From contig NC_059296.1 in NCBI RefSeq assembly GCF_017591435.1, forward strand, positions 5,742,501 to 5,806,500: DNA of 64,000 nt. The letters are read 5' to 3'. Below, piece by piece: positions 25,133-36,600 of the stretch (position 1 is its first letter; each line of letters begins with the position of its first letter). Source of the DNA: Portunus trituberculatus. Its lineage: Eukaryota; Arthropoda; Malacostraca; Decapoda; Portunidae. A program made the translations under genes and the position numbers. The notes below the pieces were generated by a model. It was not told the DNA's origin and ran no database searches. It saw nothing but the letters and a program-made list of their open reading frames with translations.

Positions 25133-25410
25133 ACAGGTGTGAGATATGAGGGGTGAGGGGATGGTGAGGCCAGTGTAGGGGGTCAGCTGTCTCCCTTCCC
25201 CTCCTTTACCCCTTCCCTACCCCCGCTCCTCCTCCCTCACACAGAATGAGACAAGTACCATTTCCTCTTCAACCTACATTAATGACCCTCCCCCTCCCCC
25301 TCCCACCCTCCTTCCTCCATACCTCCCTCCTTCCCTTTCCTCCTCCTCTTCCTCCCTTACCTCATACTGCACCCCCTTATCTCTCTCATCCATCTCTCCC
25401 CCTTTTCATC

Positions 25411-25413
<3 letters not shown>

Positions 25414-25457
<44 letters not shown>

Positions 25458-25479
25458 AGTGAAGTAGGATCTGAATGAT

Positions 25480-25566
<87 letters not shown>

Positions 25567-25670
25567 CTTAGGACAGCATCCGTGACTAACTGACTGACTG
25601 ATTAAGTAACCCACCACTGACTGACTGACTGACTGACTGACTGGTTCACTGACTGACTGACTGACTGGAT
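25414..25670. repeat. (CT)n / (GA)n inverted pair and (TGAC)n
   Basis: (CT)n 25414-25456 and (GA)n 25481-25563 are complementary arrays with a 24-bp spacer. Tetranucleotide TGAC repeats follow at about 25585-25668. Confidence 0.9.
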
Positions 25671-25841
25671 GGAGTGAGCAAGCATCTCCTCGATTGATTG
25701 TTGATTGCTTGTCTGAGTACAACTGGCGTGGAGGGTCCGAGGCGTCACTCAGCCATGGCGGGCCGAGTACCGCACGCCACAACACGGCCGCGACTCCCAC
25801 GCTTCACCTCTCAGGCTTTTTATTGTGTTGTTGGGCACTGC

Positions 25842-25843
25842 TT

Positions 25844-25905
<62 letters not shown>

Positions 25906-26133
25906 GTGCCACTTCACCTCCCTCGTCCGTTTAGATTGAGTTTTACCGGTACGATGTGCACATAAAGAGGAGGAACAGAAGGTGGTGGTGGTGGTGGTGG
26001 TGGTGAGAGGAAGAAGAAATAATGATAATAAATACATTCCTTTACTATTCTTTGTAATTCTTTGCAACACCAATAAGTGAGTGAGTGAGTGAGATTATAA
26101 CGTAATATGTGGTTTACTTCACAGCAATATCCA

Positions 26134-26188
<55 letters not shown>

Positions 26189-26190
26189 AC
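25842..26190. repeat. (GT)n ... (CA)n inverted pair
   Basis: (GT)n 25842-25902 and (CA)n 26134-26186 with a (GGT)n (25981-26004) and a (GTGA)n between them. Confidence 0.9.
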
Positions 26191-26430
26191 CGCCATTGCC
26201 ACCAGCTAAGCGCCGTGTGACGTAACACTCAGGACGCGGGTAGACGAGGTGGAGGTGGAGGTGGAGGTGGCGGTGGTGGTGGTTGAGTCGCGCCAAGGAC
26301 GAGGCCTCTCCATGGCTCCTTCCTGTATCTGGTCGCACCCACTTTTATATTTATGTCTTTCATTATTTGCAGTGGCAGAAGGAACGCCTCTCCCTCTTTG
26401 CTTGTTAGGTGGAGTGGTGCACGTGCCAAG

Positions 26431-27365
26431 TGTGTGACAGCGGCTTCCCTTGAACTGGGGCAGGGCGGGACTCGCTACTTTGAACAGTCTGCACTATGTG
26501 GTGCAAGGCAGTCAAGTGTTTTGATGGCTGTGATACCCTAATCAGGTTTAGGTGTCAACAAGGAGAAATAACGCTTGTAAGATTACAATTTATCATAGGT
26601 GTGACAGCAGCTTCCCTTGAATTGGGCCAAGGCGGGACTCACTGTTTTGAATAAGCTGTGATGGAAGACAGTGAAGGGTTTTCATGCCTAATAGTCCAAT
26701 GCAGTTCATTACGTGTCAACGTCTGGACAAATGACAAAAAAAGACACTATCATCTTCCCTCTAATACTTTGAACAGGTTATAGGGTAGTATAAGTCAGTC
26801 AGGTGTTTCAAGGACTGACATTTCAATGCCTTATCAGGGGAAAATAACGCCCCTAAGAACACAATTATTGTCAGTCTTTGTGACAAACGAGGCGGGGTGA
26901 GAATCATTAATTCGAACAGGGTATAGTAGAAAGCATAGAGTTTTGAGGGAGTGTTTTCATGACTGTGGTGATAGTTTAGTAAGGTTTGCGTGACAACAAG
27001 GGTGAATAAAGCCCTAAACACACAACTGGTCATCTTGGTGGCAGGCTGGGAAGGGTAAGAGACTCGACTTCTTAATTCCAACAGGCTGTAGTGGGGTGGA
27101 GATGGAGGCGTGTCTTCATGAGTGGTCGTTTAATAAGGTTCACGTGTGAACAAAGGGAAATACGCCCATAAGAATACGATTTGTCATGTGTGACAGCGGC
27201 TTCCCTTCAAGTGAGTGGGTTACTATGTGAGGCTATACAGTACAACATTACTGGACACTTCTAACAGGCTGTTGTGGATCACAGTCACCGTTGTTTTCAG
27301 GAGTGGATTTAATGGTTGCGGTAACACTTTAATAAAGTTTGTGTCAACAAATATAATGAACCATG
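26431..27365 (+). repeat. Decayed satellite, about 156-167 bp period, six units
   Basis: Unit starts share GTGTGACAGCGGCTTCCCTT (about 26431, 26598, 27188). More diverged starts lie near 26750, 26876 and 27032. Each unit carries an AACAGG-CTGT word, a GTTTTCATG word, TTTAATAAGGTTTGCGTG and CAACAAGG..AATAACGCCC. Copies differ heavily, so the array is old and no longer homogenised. Confidence 0.7.
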
Positions 27366-27821
27366 AATGCGATCTTTGAAAACATCACGTGAGACAACAC
27401 TAAGCGTGAGACAACACTAAGCTTAGGAATGCAGACCTGTAAGACAATAGTGGATTTAGATAACAATGAATACTAACAAAAATCGAGTAATTACTAGAAA
27501 AACCAAGGTTGTTCACTCATCAGGATAATTATCAAATGCTACAAAATTATCAATGAAGTCTGCGTAGGTGTTTTTTCTTTATTTATGACGTAAAAGAAAC
27601 CTTGGAAGCTAAGTAACATCCACCATGCCCTGATGAAGTCAATCGAGGCGAGGCGGTGAGGCGGCGAAACCCTCGACAACACCAGGCTGAACAGTAACTC
27701 AAGTGCAAAGGAGACAATGTTACTGTACGAAGGAAGACATGGAAGGTGTAATCTATACACCTATTACTGCTGGTGCGGGAAGGAAGTTATTGCTGCTTGT
27801 TATTGTGTGTGTTGTTACGCA

Positions 27822-27902
27822 TGGAGGAGGAGGAGGAGGAGGAGGAGGAGGAGGAGGAGGAGGAGGAGGAGGAGGAGGAGGAGGAGGAGGAGGAGGAGGA
27901 GA

Positions 27903-27940
<38 letters not shown>
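27822..27940. repeat. (GGA)n then (CA)n
   Basis: About 80 bp of pure GGA passes into about 38 bp of CA; all frames across it are artefacts. Confidence 0.95.
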
Positions 27941-27941
<1 letters not shown>

Positions 27942-28405
27942 GGACGGAGACGGGGCCACACGAGCATAAAGCCCAGGCCCTGTAAAACTACAACTAGGTA
28001 AATACACACGATATCTTGATCCTTACTGTACAAGGCTGTTTGTCACAAGCTACACTAATTAGTAATATTTAGCAAGAAATGTAAGACAATACCCATAAAG
28101 GCGAAGGAGAGGAGAAGCAGGAAGAGGAAGAGAATACAAAAGAATGAAAAAAAGCAAACAACAAGAATTATGCTTGTTAGCGCTAACGAGGCCTTTCGCA
28201 TGAACTACACTACAGGATCTACGTAAGCACATAAAGTGCTATTGTTCCATGGTAAAAAAAAGAAAAACGTTTGAGGACAATTATAAGTAACTACTGTAGA
28301 CTGAGGACCAATTGGAATCCAGCACTGTTTCCGGTACTTCTGTCAGTCATTAGCGGCGTGTTTGGTGTTGTTGTTATTGCTTTCAAGAGGACAGTGTGAC
28401 AAGTT

Positions 28406-28634
28406 AAGAACATAAGAAGCTGCAAGAGGCTGTCAGGCCTACACGTGGCATTCCCTGTATGAGCAAAGCTACTTAATTCCATCTATCATTCCCATCCTTA
28501 CGTTTATATAATCTTTAAAGCTCCCTATTGACTCAGCACTAATAACATGATTACTGAGTCCGTTCCACTCATCAACCACTCTGTCAGAGAACCAGTTCCT
28601 TCCTATTTCTCTCCTAAGCCTGAATTTCTCTCCT
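28406..28634 (-). mobile_element. LINE 3'-end fragment (RT C-terminus)
   Basis: On the minus strand it translates as RNWFSDRVVDEWNGLSNHV, then AESIGSFK, the standard C-terminal block of Jockey/CR1-type LINE proteins. A stop and a short 3' UTR ending GCTTCTTATGTTCTTAA follow. Copies of the same 3' end lie at 32068 and 50938, with a piece near 18800. Confidence 0.7.
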
Positions 28635-28660
28635 AACCTAACCTAACCTAACCTAACCTA
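28632..28660. repeat. Interstitial telomere-type (CCTAA)n
   Basis: About five CCTAA units (TTAGG on the other strand, the arthropod telomere repeat) lie between a LINE 3' fragment and a TTAA MITE. Confidence 0.85.
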
Positions 28661-28664
28661 AAGC

Positions 28665-28878
28665 TTAACCCCTTCAGTACAGGGACGCATTTTTATCTTG
28701 AATTTGGGGAGTAATTAGACGATTTTATTGACATTAAGGAGGGTTTTATAGAGGACAGAAGATTAATGGCTAAAGTCTTCACTATTCTAATTCCTACAGA
28801 AGTTTCTAAAGCTGTATAAAATCACCAAATAGTAAGCAGAATAAATATGAGAACATGTCATGGTAGTGAAGAGGTTAA
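28665..28878 (+). mobile_element. TTAA MITE, copy 3, both ends intact
   Basis: Flanked by TTAA at 28665-28668 and 28875-28878. The left end CCCCTTCAGTACAGGGACGC is an inverted copy of the right end CATGTCATGGTAGTGAAGAGG with a few mismatches. Length about 206 bp between the TTAAs. A TTAA target is the mark of piggyBac-type elements. No coding capacity. Confidence 0.85.
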
Positions 28879-29540
28879 ACCTATTATTTCTGGTTCTATC
28901 CTAGCTACTGATCCTAAAAACTTTGCTCATGTCCCTTTGATAAAACCCTATAGCTTATGCAGGGAACTCATGCTGAGGAATGAGGAACAAAGTACTCATT
29001 CATCACCACTTCACTCCACTATTATCATTACTATTGGTGGAAGCAGGCAGTCCAATGTAAGCTATAGTGCGCTACCGTATCGCACCACCATTACCAATGC
29101 AATGGTCGCCAACAGTTTAACAAGAAATCCACATAAGGGAAAGAAATGCAAGAACCTGACTCTCCATAATCTCTGTGCCATTTGGGATTGACATGAATGA
29201 AAGATCGAAGAGCTTTACAATACGAGTGCGTGTGTATCTCTAGCGGTTATTGCTTTCTTCAGATTATTTCCTCCCGCGTCGTGTTTTCTCTCTCCACCAC
29301 CTCACTCCTCTAACTCGTCTTGCTGTCGTGCCATTAGGAGCAGCAAAGGTCAGAGGTCTTTGCCATCAGTCTCAATGCTGTGCTGTACTTGCTCCATATT
29401 ACTTCATTCGTGCATTTACTTGCCCTAATTCTGTAATGCACCGTGTCTGCAGCCTCGTGGGTATATAGAGCTGCCTCGAGAATAGCGGTGCACTTGCCCG
29501 GCTGCTTATATAGTGTTCTTCTCATCCTGAACTCAGTCTC
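28879..29540. other. Unique DNA, no gene recognised
   Basis: A 114-codon open frame on the plus strand starts inside the MITE and has no domain, so I do not call it. Nothing else is seen. Confidence 0.4.
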
Positions 29541-29755
29541 GTATTCTGAAACGCTTTGCTCTCTCACCATCACTGCTTTCCAAAGGCTCCAGTTAAAAGT
29601 ACTCGTGGTTTTTAAGGAATTTTTTTGGTTCTGGTGATAAATTGGCACGTTTTCTATTTTAGTAAAAAGAGAAACTGTCTTGAAAACCCGACTAGTTGTC
29701 CCTGTGGTCTTAGAAAAATTGTTGTGGTGAAAGAGAAAGGCGTTTCTGAATGCGG
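29541..29755 (+). mobile_element. MITE family 2, full copy
   Basis: Ends GTATTCTGAAACGCTTTGCT and AAAGGCGTTTCTGAATGCGG are inverted copies. Length 215 bp, no coding capacity. Interior words shared with other copies are TTTCCAAAGGCTCCAGTT, GAGAAACTGTCTTGAAAACC and TAGTTGTCCCTGTGGTC. The target duplication is not clear. Confidence 0.75.
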
Positions 29756-30409
29756 TGTCTGTGTACTTGTTTGACAGAAGAAATAACACTAACAGCAATC
29801 AGTATCATGACAGAATCACGCCCATCTCATTCTGGCAGACGGCTCACTCTAGTAGACGGAACAGTATCTCTCGGTAGCAACACTGATTATTTCATTGTCA
29901 CATACACGATACCATCGTCGCAATGGCTACATTAAATACTCCGGACGATGCACATACCACTTGTTAGATAAATAATGGTAATGAATATATGGCGACGGTA
30001 ATAATGTATCCGATAGTGTTTCGTTCGCCACAGTGAAACAGGCGAGCGTGGTAAGTCTATATTGAACTTCCACCACTTCTCCCCCCACACGTTACCTTAT
30101 CATGAGGACAGGATTACACAGGCCAATTACACATACTAGCCTATGAACGAGCAAACACCGAACTACCGGGCAGTGAAGGTGAGGCTTGATCCACACTACA
30201 CTACCACACGCCCACGCCTCTCTACCAACACCTGTCATCAACGTGAGGGGTCTGTCTCAATGAACTAATATATACCTAACGCCACGCCCTCCAAAGGCAA
30301 CGAGGCTGGCGCTAATCACTGTCGACACGGTAATAGATTAAGACCAATACTTTTGCTTTCATCAGGACAAGTTGGAAAGATCGCCGAGATTACTGGTGAG
30401 ATTCTATGG

Positions 30410-30822
30410 TTCGTATTCAGAAACGCTTTGCTCTCTCACCACGACTGTCTATCAAAGGCCGCAAAGATTGTCAGCCCGCGGGTTCTCAAGAGCGTTTCGC
30501 CAGTTAACTTCTTCAGTGCTATGACGCATTTTCATATTCATTCTGCTTACTATATGGTGATTTTATAAAGCTTCAGAAACTTTTATGGGGTTTAAAATAG
30601 TGAAGACTCTGACCATTAATCTTCTGATCTCCATAAGCCCTTCCTAATGTAAATAAAATCGTCCAGTCACACCCAAAACTCATGGTAAATACGTTCCAGT
30701 ACTGAAGGGCTTAATAGTGTAGAAATCTTGTTAATCTGTCTCTAGAATCACAGAAACACATTTAAAGATCAATGTAGGTTCAATTAGAGCCTTTTGAAGA
30801 TGGTGGAGGTGCGTTCAGAAGC
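30410..30822 (-). mobile_element. MITE family 2 copy split by a TTAA MITE
   Basis: The left part (30410-30507) and right part (30711-30822) are the two halves of a family 2 element in reverse orientation to 29541. They are interrupted by the TTAA MITE at 30504-30714. The order of events is clear: family 2 first, TTAA MITE second. Confidence 0.75.
30504..30714 (-). mobile_element. TTAA MITE, copy 4, nested
   Basis: Minus-orientation copy bounded by TTAA at 30504-30507 and 30711-30714, ends CTTCTTCAGTGCTATGACGC and CGTTCCAGTACTGAAGGGC. The same target site occurs unoccupied, with a single TTAA, in the family 2 copy at 43613-43616. Confidence 0.85.
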
Positions 30823-31420
30823 GTTTCAAAACATGGATCTCAAGAGAAGGTTTTCACTGACGATTGACGCAGATACCTTATCAAACTCTCACTAAAATCA
30901 CAAAAAAACAAGCCCTGAAAATAGTAATTTCCACTAGAGATTGTTAAAAGATGTCTTACCTCGACGAAGCCTTTCAAAATATGGTAAACAACAACCTTTC
31001 TCAAGTGACGATGCAGATGCCTTGTTAAACTATTACACTGTGCGCACTAAAGGCACCCTTGGAACTATAAGCAACTGTCTTTAGAGATTGCCAAAAGATG
31101 TTTTGATCTCCATGAAACCATTGAAAATATTATCATATCTTCCTTTTTACACTGTCACTGTAATCACGACACCACCCTTGGAAACTATAACTTCCACCGG
31201 GGACTTAAAAGTAGTCTTATCTCAACGAAATCTTTGTAAATCAGGTCTCACGTGCGGACTTGTTTTTGGTTAGAGTCAGACCACGTGCTGCTACTACAAT
31301 GATGTGTGGCAAGATGTGTAATGTCTCACACTCACGAGCTCCGCGCCACGCCAAGCCAGCCAGCCAGCGGTCCCTGCACAGAGCAAGTCAACAACCTGCT
31401 GGCTGCTGCATCCCCAACCC
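30823..31420. other. Repetitive-looking DNA, no gene
   Basis: Three loosely similar stretches of about 110-120 bp (TTTCAAAA-TATGG, CACTAAAATCAC and ACTTCCAC-GGGA words near 30830, 30940 and 31080) suggest another degraded repeat. No exon is supported. Confidence 0.35.
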
Positions 31421-31422
31421 TT

Positions 31423-31423
31423 G

Positions 31424-31495
<72 letters not shown>

Positions 31496-31594
31496 TGGGT
31501 GAGGTGTTCTGAAGTGCTTCCTATGCTCTATTATAATGTCCTTTCCCCTCCTCCTCCTGTTCTCCTACCCTCTCCTCCCATCCCACCCATCAAA

Positions 31595-31649
<55 letters not shown>

Positions 31650-31691
31650 GCCTCTACCATCATCCCACAGCATAATCAACTTCATCCTGCC

Positions 31692-31720
<29 letters not shown>
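31423..31720. repeat. (GT)n, (CA)n, (CA)n
   Basis: (GT)n 31423-31494, (CA)n 31597-31646 and (CA)n 31694-31720. Confidence 0.95.
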
Positions 31721-31724
<4 letters not shown>

Positions 31725-32067
31725 GGGGAAGGTGAGATGGGATGCTGGAGGTAAAGAGAGTGGATAAGCATTCAGCCTGTATGAAGGACTGGAGGGCCAG
31801 TTAGCAGTAACACGTGAAAGCAGTGAAGGGTATGGACCACTCACTGTCTAAGGAGAAACTGGTGTCCGTCAGTTTATCGAGCCACCAAAACAATAACGTC
31901 AAACCGTCCTCCATACGCACAGGATCACCACACCCATAAGGACACCGCCAGCTACTGCGGAGAGAACTCAGCAGGACCTCCCAAGCTACGCCGTGAGATA
32001 GACTTGTTTCTCTAACGTGAACAGAGAGTAACATGTCGGAAAATGCCGATTATACGTACTTACAAAG

Positions 32068-32165
32068 AACATGAGAACATAAAGGAAGTTGAAAGAAGCC
32101 ATCAGACCTACACGACGCAGTCCTTGTATAAAATAGGTCTATCTTTCCGTATCATCCCTCTTTAT
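32068..32165 (-). mobile_element. LINE 3' UTR fragment
   Basis: Shares with 28406 and 50938 the order (minus strand) GCCT-ACAG-CTTC then CTTCCTTTATGTTCTC. Only the 3' UTR and a short diverged stretch remain. Confidence 0.5.
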
Positions 32166-32169
32166 ACTT

Positions 32170-32800
32170 CCTTACTCACTGCCGTCTTTAAAAATAATTC
32201 GGGGATCCGTTTTGGTATCCACTGCTATTTCAAAAGGCTGGATTTTCGTGCACGTGTGTGTGACAGCGTGTGTTTTACTTAAAGATCTGGCGCGTGAACG
32301 TTAATAACGTTAGCAGAACCATTGCGTTGATTACTTCAGTGTGCGCGAGTAAAAAGGTTTTCTCTAATAACCGCAAAATTCGTTTTCTGTGGTTCGCCCA
32401 CCCTCAATGCAGCTGAGTCTGCCTGTATTTCTTCAATCAGTGAAAGAAACATATTTACATTACTATTCTTTATCATTTACTTCATCATTCCCATACTGCT
32501 ACAAAATAAAGCTGATCTGTCTGGCTGGCAAAGCACGAAACAAAGGAAGAGAGTAATTTGGCCTTTCCCTCAAGCGTGCAAGGTTGCAATTGCAAGAAAC
32601 TAATTAAAATAATAAAGAGGAATATACTATTACGAGACACCAATAAGAAAAAGATACATTAATTAATCTTGCGTTCCTCCTGCTAACCAGTACGTGTTTG
32701 TTGCCACCTGTCACCCTCTGTTAAAACAAGGAAAGGAATTGTTTGCGTGTTGTTACTTTATTCTACGGTAAAGCTTCAAAACTCATTCCACTGACTCGAC
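32170..32800. other. Unique AT-rich DNA
   Basis: Nothing coding or repetitive is seen. Confidence 0.4.
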
Positions 32801-32915
32801 ACCAGCAAACACACACACACACACACACACACCATAATAATACTCGTACCAAGGTCAGAGTTCTTTTTTGAAGTGAACTCGACCATCACTGCTTCCCTTA
32901 TTACGTGGCGATCGT

Positions 32916-32921
<6 letters not shown>

Positions 32922-33005
<84 letters not shown>

Positions 33006-33509
33006 CAAGCAAGGTATGAAGCGAAACAAACTCTCAACCCACCCTCGTCCTTGAAACCCTTTGCTAAAGTGACGAGTCCTATTACTGAGATCTTAAGTTG
33101 AGCCAGCCAACCAATAGAATCATAACCAATAACCATCAGCGGTAACAGTACTGATAGTGGCGGTAACAAAAACAATCACTGGCAACTCAACCCTCGCAAC
33201 ATGACACTTCACGACACCAGTTACTCATTTCCTATACACGGGAGGGATTCTACAAGTAACTATTCTTTCTCCCGCCCAAAATGAGATGACGATGAAGTGA
33301 ATGGATGACAACACGAAGAATTACACTGTGGAATTCTATGAAAATGCGGATGAAGGAAAAATTGTTCAAGAAACTTAAGGATGCGAGAAATTTCCCTTCC
33401 CTTCCACCAGCGGAGATGAGAGAGGGTGGCTGGGAAGATCTTTTTTTCCTCGCCACTCTCCATTCTGTGGCTTCGTTCATTAAGTAACGGCAACGTTGAA
33501 AGGACGGGA

Positions 33510-33584
<75 letters not shown>

Positions 33585-33683
33585 GAGGGTTATTCACTGA
33601 GGCCAGCAAGAACATGAGGGTCACATGCATTCCTCCCCCTCCATCCCTGATCCCTCAGCGACCACCAAGGATCGACCCCTACT

Positions 33684-33737
<54 letters not shown>

Positions 33738-33835
33738 CAGTATAAAGAAGAAAGATTAATTACTAAAAATGTAGTAGTAGTAGTAGTAGTAGTAGTGATA
33801 GTGATAGTGATAGTGATAGTGATAGCAACACCAGC
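32922..33835. repeat. (GA)n, (GA)n, (CT)n, (AGT)n/(GATAGT)n
   Basis: (GA)n 32922-33002, (GA)n 33513-33580, (CT)n 33688-33733, (AGT)n about 33770-33797 followed by GATAGT hexamers. The unique stretch 33003-33512 shows no supported exon. Confidence 0.9.
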
Positions 33836-33999
33836 AGCTGTAGTAGTATTAGTAGTATTAGTACTAGTAGTGTAATATCGCAGGCATATGAGTAAGCATA
33901 ATGAATGAATTGATGAACAAGGACAACACTGTGTTATGAAAACTAGCCACGGTGTATTAGAGTTGACAATAACACTACCAGTAAATCATTCATCCCAAC

Positions 34000-34280
34000 C
34001 TTTGTACAAGAAGTTTTCTTTCTTGCAGTTGAGTCGACGAGTCAATAGTTATTTCCTCTGGTCCACTCTCCACTCCTTCCACCACCTCCACTCCGTCCTC
34101 CACTTTGGACACATGATCACACCCCACTGGCCTAGAGCGTCCGCCAGACAGCTCCTCTATATCTGAGTCTATGCCTCGGTCCAAATCTAAATAGAAAGAG
34201 TCTCGTGAGCCACTCGATCCTGTCCGTAGCTTCAAGCTTAAGTTGGAACTGTTACTGTCGGAATCCAGAGTGCTAGCCAT
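34000..34280 (-). CDS. Gene 1, alternative first coding exon A
   Basis: The ATG at 34280-34278 opens 93 codons plus two bases on the minus strand. The peptide starts MASTLDSDSNSSNLSLKLRT and is rich in Ser and acidic residues (GIDSDIEELSGG). It ends with a charged QLQERKLLVQ stretch. The proposed donor is CAAAG/GTTGGG after 34000, a weak consensus, in phase 2 like exons B and C. The upstream 34281-34450 is GC-rich unique DNA with no clear acceptor, so I take this as a first exon with its own promoter. No signal peptide or membrane segment. Reading on past the donor gives only three more codons before a stop, so the exon must end near here. The family is not recognised. A terminal exon of a small independent gene is the alternative. 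Confidence 0.5.
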
Positions 34281-34450
34281 CCTGCCTCACTGTTGCCGGG
34301 CTCAATGACACCTCCATGTGCCCGGCTCGGGTTCAAACGTCTCGCGTGGGGATGTAAACAACATAAGATGCTGCCGCGCCGCCCTTGGTCCCGTCACCCG
34401 TGCTGCCATCTACCGCCAAGAGGAAGGGTCGCTGGCGGGGCTCTCACTTT
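34281..34450 (-). promoter_or_regulatory. Candidate promoter / 5' UTR of exon A
   Basis: GC-rich unique segment immediately upstream of the ATG in an AT-rich, repeat-rich area. No TATA box is evident; the start site was not located. Confidence 0.3.
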
Positions 34451-34757
34451 GTTTTGTGAAATTTCCTTAGAACACCGAAAAAAATCATCAGATATAGAAA
34501 GATTTCCTCAAATCTCCAAATAATGAATTCAAAGGACTACAGGTTATTATTACAACTAATAAGACTTGCCGAGGTACCTTCCGTCCCACTGTCCAAGAAG
34601 CGAACGTAGTAGGCCGCAGCTGACTGCCGTTTGGCCAATCAGAAGTGTATCATTAGCATTTGAGAATGATAATCAATGATATTGCATTGTGAAAACGTCA
34701 ATAAATATATGTATTTCATGTCAAGGCGTCAGCGCTAGAAGTAATTGAAACTCCCTA

Positions 34758-34760
<3 letters not shown>
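34451..34760. other. Unique DNA, nothing recognised
   Basis: No exon or repeat seen. Confidence 0.35.

Positions 34761-34848
<88 letters not shown>
34761..34848. repeat. (TA)n, about 88 bp
   Basis: Pure TA array. Confidence 0.95.
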
Positions 34849-34849
<1 letters not shown>

Positions 34850-35239
34850 TGTCACTTCCTACCCCCTAACGCCCCACCGCCACAAGGAGCAGTCCTCTAC
34901 CACAAGCTTGTCCCGATACCACCTTCCACCACCGACCCTTACAAGAAGAGCACCATTCCTACGATTGTCAAATTCATAAATTCGTAATCAGCTTTGTTAC
35001 ATTCACATTCAGATTCATATTTTTATTTGCACCTTAGTATAACATCCCTACAGATTTCATTTTACTCCTACTAGCTTCCTAATTACAAGGCTTTTAATGA
35101 TTTTTATCAGATGTAATCTTTAACTGCTGGAGTTGTGACGTTTGGAGTTTTGTATACACTCTAAAACTACTTGCTTTTACTATGTGTCCCTTCGATGTAT
35201 ATTTTCAGCCTCTCAATTGCCTTTTGTATTAATAAACCG

Positions 35240-35274
35240 CTAATTATTATTATTATTATCATTATTATTATCAT

Positions 35275-35315
<41 letters not shown>

Positions 35316-35908
35316 TCATTACTGCACACACACGTCAGTTCGGCTGGTAGCATTCACCATACCAGACCACAGCACACCACACCACCACCGCCACATCACA
35401 CCACCACTACCATCATACACCATAACATACCACACGACATAACACCAAACCATTACCACCACGGCTGCACCACACCATCATTACCATCATACACCATACC
35501 ACACCACATAACACCACGCCACCATTACTATCACACACCATACTACACCACAACAGCCTGCCCACAGCCCTCAGCCACCAGAAGCAGTTGCATGGTAGGC
35601 TTCAGCGGGAAGCACTGGCAGGGTGGAGAGCAGCAAGACAGAAACAGTGAAGAGCTGGTGTGGCTAGGAGTGAAATGTTGCTTTTTCAAGAATAAAAGGA
35701 AAAGAAGATGTGATTATTGTTGCTTGGCTGGCTGGCTGTCTCCCTCAATGACCATGTAAATATTGTAAATAAGCCAATTCCGAGTATATTTTGTACATTT
35801 CTTTGTCAATAATTATCACTACTAAAATACTTTACAACAACATTCCTCATATTTTTAATCTTATATTCTCGTTTGAACGTGAAGGTAAGGCTGCCCATTA
35901 GACAGACA

Positions 35909-35951
<43 letters not shown>

Positions 35952-36323
35952 CCCACACTCATCCATCCATCATCCCGTCCCCTCCTTCCCCCACACCATC
36001 AATAGCTAATAGATAATGGATAAAGAGACAGGATACTATAAGATTACTACTCCCACGTAACAACAACTAAGTAAACACACACACACACACACGTTTTCTA
36101 ACCGCTTCACTTTGACATGAGACAATTATCACCACCAAATAGAATATGCCAAATCTTTATAAGCATCTGCAAGAAAGTTATGGGTGAAAAAGAATAGATT
36201 TTGCAAGTGAAAAAGAATAGATTTTGCAATTTCTATCTCACAGTGACTGGCAATTAAAGTTGTACCAAGTGGCAGTACAAGAGTAAACACCACTTGAGGG
36301 GCTCTGTCACTTGTCTCTGATAG

Positions 36324-36361
<38 letters not shown>

Positions 36362-36600
36362 GTTAAGCTAATAGCAGTTACATACCATAACACAGCACAC
36401 CACACCACCACCACCACTACCATCATACACCGTAACATAACACACCACACCACCACCACTACCATCACACACCTTCATACCACACAAGACCACCACCAAC
36501 ACACCATCACTACCATCATACCACACCAAACCACACCACACCACCACTAACATCACATCATACCACAGCACACCACACCGGACCACCACACCCGGTATCC
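35240..36600. repeat. Two diverged copies of a CACCA-rich minisatellite, plus (CA)n
   Basis: 35325-35550 and 36350-36590 both begin CACACACGTCAGTT, followed by ACCATACCA/ACATACCATA and the shared string CACCACTACCATCATACACC. (AGT)n 35278-35316, (CA)n 35920-35950, 36075-36092 and 36325-36357 surround them. The short plus-strand open frames are artefacts. Confidence 0.7.
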
